The position numbers and the translations under genes were made by a program. This document shows positions 16,641 through 23,900 of a stretch of 64,000 bases of DNA, piece after piece. The notes below the pieces were generated by a model that did no database searches, had not been told where the DNA came from, and was given only the letters and a program-made list of their open reading frames with translations. Numbering within the stretch: the stretch's first letter is position 1; each line of letters starts with the position of its first letter. The stretch is from G963704535 sp963704535 (GTDB taxonomy: Bacteria > Chloroflexota > Chloroflexia > Chloroflexales > Roseiflexaceae): positions 10,354,001 to 10,418,000 of the forward strand of contig OY969916.1 of assembly GCA_963704535.1 (NCBI GenBank), given 5' to 3'.

Positions 16641-18389
16641 ATGCCGGAGACGATTTATTCGTTCCTGGACAAAGTCAAGCAGGCCGCCCTCGTCCTGGGT
16701 GATCCGGCGACGCTGGATCTGATCGCGGCCGTGCGCGAGCAAGTCGGCGCCGCGAAACTGCGCATCCTGATTGTCGGGTCGACTGGTTCCGGGCGCTACT
16801 CTGTCGCGAATGTCATCCTGGGCCAGCCCGATCTGCTGCCTACCTCGCCGATTCCCAAGGCGCCGGTCAGCCTCAGTGTCGGCTACGGTGATTCGGTCGG
16901 CGTCGAGGTCGTCGCCAACGATGGCCGGCGCGCGGCGATGCCGGCTGAGAAGCTGCGCCCGTTTATGACTAGCCCTGCTACCGCCGACAGCTACCAGTCG
17001 ATCGAGGTGAAGACCCAGTGCTCGTTGCTCAAAACCAGCGAGCTGCGAATCGAGAGCATCGACGCCCGGCGCTCGGCCGCCGAGTGGAAGGAACTGCTGG
17101 CCGGCACCGACTACATCATTCTGATCCTCCAGGCGGCCGCGCTGCTGTCCGAGCAGGAGCGCCGCTTCGTTCGCGATGTTCTGAACGCGAATGTCGGGCT
17201 GGAGCGCGTCGCGATCGTGATCAATCAGATCGACCTGATCCCTGAGGAGGAGCGCGCGTCGCTCGCCGAGCTGGTTCGCACGTTCCTCGGCCCATTCGAG
17301 AGCCAGCCGCTGTTGGCCGAGTTCTCGGCGACCAAGGCCCGCAAAGGGCTTGAGATCGGCAGGGTGCCGCCCGAGAGCGGCTACGAGGCGCTGATGGACC
17401 TGGTGCGCTGCGACCTGATCGAGCGCCATAGCACGCATAAATCGGCCGGCATGCGCCAGGCGGCCGAGATCTGCCTGGCCCAGTTGTCCGACGAGGCCAC
17501 CCGCCAGCGCGCGCTACTCACCGCCAGCGAGGCCGAGCTGACCGAGATGCTCGGAAAATGCGACCTGCACAACCAGTGGTTGCAAGGCCGCGTCAAGCGA
17601 TCACAGCAGCGGATCGAGGTGTTTATCAACACCCTGATCAAAGAGCAGTTTTTGCGCGAGATCGAGGGTTTCGGTAATGCGCTCAGGCAGCAGATCCCCG
17701 GCGAGGTCCTGCCGGTCGAAGACATCACCGAGATCAAGCGCAGCCTGCCCGGCTATATCGAGTCGCTCTGGTCGGAGTTCTTCGACCGGCAGTTGGCCGA
17801 TGTTCGTAACCAGCTGATCGGTGAGATGAAGCTGATCGGCACGACGATCGAGGACGATCTCAAGGAATTGCTTGGCGAAAATGCGCCCAACTTCCAGAAT
17901 CTGCTGGTCGGCTTCGACCCGACCCCCTCCACTATGAGCACGCTGCTGTTTCCGCACCGCGGCGAAAACCAGAGCGGAGCGATCGCGACTGGCTTTCAGG
18001 TCGGCGGGCTGTTTCTGCTGTTCGCGAATATCCCGCTAGGCCTGGCCTCGATCGGGATCGGGCAGGTCATCCGCCGGGTCTACAAAAAAGAGATGGCAGC
18101 CTCCGACAAGCGGGCGATCGTCACTGCGGCGATCGACTCGACCTATGAGTTGGAACGGCAGATCAAGCAGCAGGTCGAGGGCCGTTTCGGCGAGTTGGCC
18201 GATAAGCTCAAGCAGTCGATCGCCGACCTGTACGGCCAGGAGCTTGCCAGGATGCGCGTCGTCCTGGAGGATAGTATCCGGCACCACAAGGAACAGCAGG
18301 CTCGGAAAGAGCAGATCACTTCCTTGACGAGCACGACGATTCCTGAGCTTCAGCGGCTGCTCGCTCAGCTTAGCGAGCCGGCAGCGTGA
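16641..18389 (+). CDS. dynamin-like GTPase homologue with degenerate P-loop (GTPase 1)
   Basis: 582 residues. The P-loop position (46-54) reads GSTGSGRYS: the invariant Lys is Arg52 (codon CGC). The G3 position gives IESIDARRS with no DxxG, while the G4-like NQID is present (VIVINQIDLI). Long helices follow, for example QRIEVFINTLIKEQFLREI. A hydrophobic stretch, FQVGGLFLLFANIPLGLASI, near 455 resembles a membrane-insertion paddle, and a further coiled coil ends the protein. Known dynamin-family members need the Lys for nucleotide hydrolysis, so this is probably a pseudo-GTPase that scaffolds or regulates the others. A GGAGGGGG RBS precedes the ATG at 16641. Confidence 0.8.
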   Translation: MPETIYSFLDKVKQAALVLGDPATLDLIAAVREQVGAAKLRILIVGSTGSGRYSVANVILGQPDLLPTSPIPKAPVSLSVGYGDSVGVEVVANDGRRAAMPAEKLRPFMTSPATADSYQSIEVKTQCSLLKTSELRIESIDARRSAAEWKELLAGTDYIILILQAAALLSEQERRFVRDVLNANVGLERVAIVINQIDLIPEEERASLAELVRTFLGPFESQPLLAEFSATKARKGLEIGRVPPESGYEALMDLVRCDLIERHSTHKSAGMRQAAEICLAQLSDEATRQRALLTASEAELTEMLGKCDLHNQWLQGRVKRSQQRIEVFINTLIKEQFLREIEGFGNALRQQIPGEVLPVEDITEIKRSLPGYIESLWSEFFDRQLADVRNQLIGEMKLIGTTIEDDLKELLGENAPNFQNLLVGFDPTPSTMSTLLFPHRGENQSGAIATGFQVGGLFLLFANIPLGLASIGIGQVIRRVYKKEMAASDKRAIVTAAIDSTYELERQIKQQVEGRFGELADKLKQSIADLYGQELARMRVVLEDSIRHHKEQQARKEQITSLTSTTIPELQRLLAQLSEPAA

Positions 18390-18448
18390 GGCTCGAGCGC
18401 GATACTCGACCTGTAAATCAAGCACTCCATCGATCAGGAGGCCGACAT

Positions 18449-20875
18449 ATGAGCAACGGTGGGTTTAGCGAGGCCAAACGAAAAAGCGAGATCGTAGTAT
18501 CGGTCCTACAGGATGTCTCGGTGCTGATCGGCGAGCCGGGTAAGCGAACGATGAGTTTGGAGAACGGCAGCCTGTCGGCAGGGGTCGGGCTGACCAGCGA
18601 TGCCGAGAGCCTGGCAAACACCGCGATCGACATCCAGCAGGGTATTTTCAAAGTGCTGGTGCTGGGTGAGTTCAAGAACGGCAAAAGCACGCTGCTCAAT
18701 GCGATGCTGGGCAGCAAGATGCTGCCGGCCAGGGCTACCCCCTGCACGGCGATCATCACTATGCTGGTCCATGGCGAGCAGGAGCGGGTCGCGGTGTTCG
18801 AGGTCAATAAAGACCAGCCACGTTGGTTGAGCTGGGATCAGTTCAACGAAGAGTTCAAGCTCTCGCCGAAAGATATCGAGACGATCAATCAGCAGGGCTT
18901 TCTCGATCGGTTTCAAAACGTCGAGTACGCCCAGATCGAGTGCCGGCACCCCTTCTGCGCCAACGGAATCAGGCTGATCGATTCGCCCGGCCTGAAAGAG
19001 CAGGCCAGCCGCACCAAAGTCACTATGGCCTATCTTGAGCAGTCGCAGTCGGTGATCTTCGTCTTGAACGCCACCAAGATCCTGACTGAGGATGAGACTC
19101 TGTTCATCGAGACGCAGTTAGGGAAAGAGCGCCTTAGCAACGTGTTCTTTGTGATCAACCGGATCGATCTGGTCGACCAGGATGACGTCAACGATATCAA
19201 GAGCTGGGTCCAGACCAAGCTCAAGCATCACTTTCTCGACGACGGCGGCCAGTTCGACGCCGAATTCTATAGCCGCCGGGTCTTCTTTGTCAGCTCAAAG
19301 CTGGCGCTGGACGCCCGCATCAGCTCCCCGCCCGACACGCGCACGCTGGAGTCCTCGGGGGTCCCGGCGCTCGAGCACGAGCTGGAGCGCTTCCTTGCCA
19401 GCGAGGAGAAGATCCGGGCGGCGCTCGACTCTTCGGTGCGTGTGCTCACGCATGTCGTCGGCAAGGCCAACAAGCGCATCGCCCAGCACAAGCTGTCGTT
19501 GCAGCAGCCACTCGACGAGCTGGAGCAGCGCCGGTCCGAGGCCGAGCATCGCCTACAGGGCCTGGAGAAGAAGAAGCAGGAGATCGAGCGAACGATCCTG
19601 CTGATCGGCAAGATGATCGCGGGGAAGATCTATGCCAACCTGATGGACCAGGTCAACACGATGCGGCAGACCTGGGCACAAGACTCGCAGTCGTTCAAGC
19701 TCGATGAGCTGAGCATGACGAATGTCGCCGGCGCCTTTTTTAGCGAAGCGAAGAAGAAGCAGATCGCCGCAGCCCTCGATCGCGAGGTTCAGCAGTACCT
19801 CCAGGCTAAGACGATCGAGTGGTCCGGCAATATCCAGCAGACGATCCAGCCCGATGTCCAGAAGATGATCGGCGAGATCTCGTCGCAGGTCGAAGATTTC
19901 CAGCTCGAGCTGGTGCAGATCGGCAATATTTTCACTCAGGGTCGGGGCGAAAACCTGTTCGATCTGGAGGAGCGCCGGGGGAGCAAGCAGGTCCAGTTGA
20001 TGGTCGGCGCGGTGCTGTGCGGGCTTGGCGATGTCGGCATGATGGCCGGGACGATCACCGGCAAGGGCGATTGGTCGAACTTTTTCCTACGGGCGATCCG
20101 TAGCGTGCTGGTGTATGTGCTGCTCTCGACCTTCCTGAGTGGCGGGCTGCTGGTGATCGCCTGGATCGCGCTCGGGGCCGCGCTGGCCGGCATGCAGGGG
20201 CGCGAGCTGAAAAAGCGTATCCTCGAGAACCTGGGTGTCAAGCTGCATGAGGGGATGCAGAAAGAGCTGAATGGGCGCCAGGCCGAGATTCGCCAGCAGA
20301 TCGAGGATCAGTTCGGCCATTTCGCCCGCCAGATCACTAAGGCGCTCCAGGATCAGATCGACGAGACCCGCAGCGAGCAGGAGCGGATCATCAGTCAGAA
20401 GCAGGATCAAGGTTTCTCAAGCGAGCAGGAAAAGCGTCGCCTGGATGCGATTGCCACCAAGCTGCTGGATCTGTGCAACACTATGAACCAGGTCAGCGGC
20501 GGTCGCCCGCTGACGCTCGAGGACCTGGCCCAGACCGCCGGGCTCACGCCTGAAGAGAAGCAGCAGCTGCTTGCACCCAGGAACAGCAACGGCGCCGGTC
20601 CGAGTGGGGCACATACTACCGAGGTGCAGGTGGCAGGTGGTTCGGCGCGCGAGCAGATCAGGCCGGAGGTTGCCGCCACGCCGGCTGTCGAAGCGCCCTG
20701 CGCCAAGTGCGGCCAGCCGATGAAGCTGGAATCGCGCTTCTGTAGTACCTGCGGCAACCCCCGCCCGTCTGTCGAGCCGCCGCGCCCGGCTGAGCGTTTG
20801 TGCCCAAGCTGCGGTAATCAACTGCTGCCGAACGCGCGTTTCTGCACTACCTGTGGGAAGGGAGTCGCCGGCTGA
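18449..20875 (+). CDS. dynamin-like GTPase with two C-terminal zinc ribbons (GTPase 2)
   Basis: 808 residues from the ATG at 18449, preceded by AGGAG at 18436-18440. All G motifs are intact: GEFKNGKS (73-80), a Thr-containing switch ATPCTAII, DSPG (178-181) and NRID (237-240). Long coiled coils follow. Hydrophobic segments near 520-590 (SVLVYVLLSTFLSGGLLVIA) probably form a membrane paddle or transmembrane hairpin. Two zinc ribbons end the protein: CAKCGQPM...FCSTCG and CPSCGNQLL...FCTTCG. Bacterial dynamin-like proteins bind, tether and fuse membranes with GTP (BDLP, DynA). It is closest to GTPase 4 of this operon: both share EYAQIECRHPFCANG. It is the best candidate for the active enzyme here. 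Confidence 0.9.
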   Translation: MSNGGFSEAKRKSEIVVSVLQDVSVLIGEPGKRTMSLENGSLSAGVGLTSDAESLANTAIDIQQGIFKVLVLGEFKNGKSTLLNAMLGSKMLPARATPCTAIITMLVHGEQERVAVFEVNKDQPRWLSWDQFNEEFKLSPKDIETINQQGFLDRFQNVEYAQIECRHPFCANGIRLIDSPGLKEQASRTKVTMAYLEQSQSVIFVLNATKILTEDETLFIETQLGKERLSNVFFVINRIDLVDQDDVNDIKSWVQTKLKHHFLDDGGQFDAEFYSRRVFFVSSKLALDARISSPPDTRTLESSGVPALEHELERFLASEEKIRAALDSSVRVLTHVVGKANKRIAQHKLSLQQPLDELEQRRSEAEHRLQGLEKKKQEIERTILLIGKMIAGKIYANLMDQVNTMRQTWAQDSQSFKLDELSMTNVAGAFFSEAKKKQIAAALDREVQQYLQAKTIEWSGNIQQTIQPDVQKMIGEISSQVEDFQLELVQIGNIFTQGRGENLFDLEERRGSKQVQLMVGAVLCGLGDVGMMAGTITGKGDWSNFFLRAIRSVLVYVLLSTFLSGGLLVIAWIALGAALAGMQGRELKKRILENLGVKLHEGMQKELNGRQAEIRQQIEDQFGHFARQITKALQDQIDETRSEQERIISQKQDQGFSSEQEKRRLDAIATKLLDLCNTMNQVSGGRPLTLEDLAQTAGLTPEEKQQLLAPRNSNGAGPSGAHTTEVQVAGGSAREQIRPEVAATPAVEAPCAKCGQPMKLESRFCSTCGNPRPSVEPPRPAERLCPSCGNQLLPNARFCTTCGKGVAG

Positions 20876-20909
20876 GAGAATCCGAAGTTCCTTTTGATAG
20901 TAGATCTTC

Positions 20910-22667
20910 ATGAGTGTCTGTCTCACCTGCGGCGCCTCGAACCGCGCCAACGCGAAATTTTGTCCTCACTGCGGCGGTTCGCTGCCCAGCCCGGCCCGAC
21001 CCGCCAGCATGGACGCGACCCGTGTCGCGCTGGAGCGTTTCTTTGCGATCACGGTCGATCGGGCGTCCGAGCCGGCCCAAGCGGTGCTGCGCCCGATCGT
21101 GGAGTTTCGGCAGGTGCTCTGGCGCACCAGCAGGCAAATAACGTTCTTCGGCGCGTTCAAAGCAGGCAAGACGACGCTGCTCAACGCGATCATCGGCGCG
21201 GATCTGCTGCCAAGCCGCGCCAATCGCGCTACCGGCGTGATCACCAGAATCGGATATGCGCCTGAGCCGTCGGCCACACTGCTGCGCCGCGCGCCGGGGG
21301 GCGCGCCGCTGAAAGAGCTGATCGCCCACAACGACATTGCTAAGCATATCCTACTGGATCTTTCGGGTGCGGCCTCGAAAGCTCCCGAAGGCATCGAGGA
21401 GGTTGGGTTGCGCCTGCCGCTGCCAATCCTGCGCCGCCGCTGCGCCCTGGTCGATACACCGGGGCTGCGCGACAACGAGACGCTGACCGAGCGTTGCTAC
21501 CGCGAGTTAATGCGGTCGGACCTGGCGGTGATGGTGCTGTCGGCCGATAAACTGCTCTCCGAGACCGAGAAAGAGGCGGCCCAGCGCGTACACGCGCTCC
21601 TGCGCGGCAATCTGGTCTTTGTTATCAATCGGCTGGATCTGGTGGAGCCGGAAGATCGCGCGGAGGTCGTGCGCTGGGCCCATGTGGCGCTGGTAGGGCT
21701 GGGCAATCCGCTGGTCGGGCAGCCGCGCGTCTTCGCGACGGCCGCGCGCGAGACGCTCGGAGCGCGCGGGAACGGCGCTAGCCCGGCCCTCCATGATGGT
21801 GTGCTGGCGTTCGAGCATTGGCTGGAGAGCTTGCTCGGCGATCAGATGGACGATATGCTGATGCTGCGGCCGCGCATGGGCGCGCTGGAGCAGCACCTGG
21901 CCGATGCGCGGGCCTTTTTCCAAGCCCAGCTTGCGGAGGCGAAGGCGGATTTGTCCAAGCGCCAGCGTGATGTGCAGGCTGCCGCTCGCCAGCAGGAACA
22001 GTTTCAAAGCGGGCTGGCCTTTGTCCGGTTGCAACTCAGCGATCTACGGGTCAAGCTCGACAGCTTCGGCACGAGCTTTGTGGACGACTGCGTGTGGAGC
22101 GCCGGGCGGCTGATCGATACCGACGCCGGGTGGGCAAAGAAGCTGAAGGATTGCTTTGAGTTGGCCGTCGGCGCATACGCCAGTAGGCTGCGCTGGGCGG
22201 TTCGCTCCGAGGTTGACCGGCTGCGGCCACAGCCGGAGATCCCCGATTTCGCGCCCGGCGCGGCCGGGGCAAGCGTGGAGTTGGCTGCCGCCCGCGACTG
22301 GTTCGGCGATATGGGCGGCGCGCTGGTCGGCCTGACGACCGCCGGCCTGGGCAACTCGGCCGGGGCCGTGGTGGGGGGCGCGCTGCGCAGCGTAGCCGGC
22401 AAAGGCTTCCTGGCGGTCGATGTGCGGAAGAAGACGCTCGCGGTGGTGGAGCAGGCCGCCCGGCGCGCGCTCCCGGCCCTGGAGGGCGAGGCGGATCGGT
22501 ATATCGCGCAGGTCGATGGATTGGTGGCGACACTCGCTGAAACCGGCTCACCTAGGCCGGAACCTGCATCATTCATCGGAGCGCGCGGCGCCGAGGGCTA
22601 CTACGAAGAGATGATCGGCTGGTGTGATGCCTTTCAAGCCGCGATCAATCAGGTGTTGAGCGGCTAG
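20910..22667 (+). CDS. dynamin-like GTPase with N-terminal zinc ribbon (GTPase 3)
   Basis: 585 residues. A zinc ribbon opens the protein (C4, C7, C18, C21: SVCLTCGAS...KFCPHCGG). Intact G motifs follow: GAFKAGKTT (81-89), VDTPGL (182-185) and INRLDL (240-243). Helical middle and C-terminal regions include a Gly/Ala-rich hydrophobic stretch near 470-505 (GGALVGLTTAGLGNSAG) that could insert into membrane. The zinc ribbon is N-terminal here but C-terminal in GTPase 2, which hints at matching interaction sites. It starts 34 bp after GTPase 2. Its TAG stop (22665-22667) spans the left border of the IS630 element, yet the reconstructed pre-insertion sequence gives the same TAG. Confidence 0.88.
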   Translation: MSVCLTCGASNRANAKFCPHCGGSLPSPARPASMDATRVALERFFAITVDRASEPAQAVLRPIVEFRQVLWRTSRQITFFGAFKAGKTTLLNAIIGADLLPSRANRATGVITRIGYAPEPSATLLRRAPGGAPLKELIAHNDIAKHILLDLSGAASKAPEGIEEVGLRLPLPILRRRCALVDTPGLRDNETLTERCYRELMRSDLAVMVLSADKLLSETEKEAAQRVHALLRGNLVFVINRLDLVEPEDRAEVVRWAHVALVGLGNPLVGQPRVFATAARETLGARGNGASPALHDGVLAFEHWLESLLGDQMDDMLMLRPRMGALEQHLADARAFFQAQLAEAKADLSKRQRDVQAAARQQEQFQSGLAFVRLQLSDLRVKLDSFGTSFVDDCVWSAGRLIDTDAGWAKKLKDCFELAVGAYASRLRWAVRSEVDRLRPQPEIPDFAPGAAGASVELAAARDWFGDMGGALVGLTTAGLGNSAGAVVGGALRSVAGKGFLAVDVRKKTLAVVEQAARRALPALEGEADRYIAQVDGLVATLAETGSPRPEPASFIGARGAEGYYEEMIGWCDAFQAAINQVLSG

Positions 22668-23865
22668 TGGTCCGCCACAATAGATTTGCAGGATGTCCCT
22701 CTGTCAACTATGCTGGTGGCATATCGCGAACAGGAGGACAGCATGCACAAACGATATATCGTTACGTTAACTGACGACGAGCGGCAGACGTTGCACGATC
22801 TGGTCAAGAAGGGAACCTTATCCGCCCGCAAGCTCACGCGCGCACATATCCTGCTGCACGCTGATGCGGGCACGACAGATGATGTCATTGCCCAATCCTT
22901 GCACGTCGCCCGCACAACGGTTGAGCGGCTGCGGCGCCGGTTCGTGGAAGACAATCTAGAGGGCGCGTTGGAGGAACGCCCGCGTCCAGGCGCCAAGCGC
23001 AAGCTCGACATGAAGCAAGAAGCGCACCTGATCGCCATCACCTGTAGCGCTGCACCCACTGGACAGGCGCGCTGGACCATGCAATTATTGGCCGACGAGG
23101 TGGTCCAACTGGGCATCGTGGACTCGATTTCGGATGAAACGGTGCGGCGGACGTTAAAAAAAACATCCTCAAGCCCTGGCAAGTCGAGGAATGGGTGATC
23201 CCTACGGTCAGCGCCGAGTTTGTCTGCCAGATGGAGGATGTGCTGGAGTTGTATGCCGAGCCGCAAGATCCCAAACGCCCACGGGTTTGTGTCGATGAGC
23301 GCTCGGTGCAACTGATCAGCGAGGTGCGCGAGATCATACCAGCCGCACCTGGTCGCGCCGAGCGGCATGATTATGAGTATAAGCGTGAAGGCACCTGCAA
23401 CCTTTACATGATCGCCTGCCCTGAGCGTGGATGGCGGCATGTCAAAGTGACACAGCGGCGTGGTACGTTGGATTTCGCCCATGTCTTGAAAGAGCTGGTC
23501 GACGTGCATTTTCCCGATGCGGAACGTATTCGATTGGTGATGGACAACCTTAACACCCATACACTGGCAAGCTTGTATGAGGTGTTTGATGCCAGTGAGG
23601 CACGGCGGATTGCGCGCAAGTTCGAGATACATCACACCCCCAAGCACGGAAGTTGGCTGAACATGGCCGAGATCGAACTGTCGGTGCTGGCGAACCAATG
23701 CTTGGATCAGCGCATTCCCGACCAGCAAACCCTGCGATGTGAGAGTGCCGCCTGGGCCGAGCGCCGGAATGGGGCCAAGGCGACGATTGACTGGCGCTTT
23801 ACCAGCGACAGCGCCCGCACGAAGCTGGATCGTCTGTATCCTGCATAATCACTGTGGCGAGCTAC
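22667..23865 (+). mobile_element. IS630-family insertion sequence, ~1.2 kb
   Basis: The borders are flanked by TA (22665-22666 and 23866-23867), the target duplicated by IS630/Tc1-type elements. Terminal inverted repeats are about 28 bp and imperfect. Starting with the flanking TA, the left end reads TAGTGGTCCGCCACA and the right end read backwards TAGTAGCTCGCCACA; both reach a shared TGCAGGAT. It carries one transposase in two overlapping frames. Removing the element and one TA joins GTPase 3 to GTPase 4 with a 34-bp gap, like the other gaps in the operon. Confidence 0.9.
22743..23848 (+). CDS. IS630-family transposase, two frames joined by -1 slippage
   Basis: The first frame (22743-23198) carries the helix-turn-helix domains, with DDVIAQSLHVARTTVERLRR. 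The second (23195-23848) carries the DDE catalytic domain: VCVDERSVQLIS, LVMDNLNTHT and the final Glu in LNMAEIELSVLANQC. They overlap at an A8 run (23156-23163). In the first frame it reads TTA-AAA-AAA, an ideal A_AAA_AAA slippery heptamer; a -1 slip gives TLKKNILKPWQVEEW, which matches the family's normal sequence. Frameshifted transposases are common in IS630. GGAGG precedes the ATG at 22743. The element looks capable of activity. Confidence 0.88.
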
Positions 23866-23900
23866 TAGGCGGATACTTTGAATGCTCAAGGTGAGGGACT

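Noticed and set aside
16641..18389. GTPase 1 as an ordinary Era/Obg-like translation GTPase
   Set aside because: The degenerate P-loop, missing DxxG, long coiled coils, hydrophobic paddle and neighbouring dynamin-like genes do not fit Era/Obg families.
22664..23728. A 354-codon minus-strand ORF across the IS630 element
   Set aside because: It is antisense to the transposase and crosses the IS boundary. The plus strand carries the HTH and DDE motifs.
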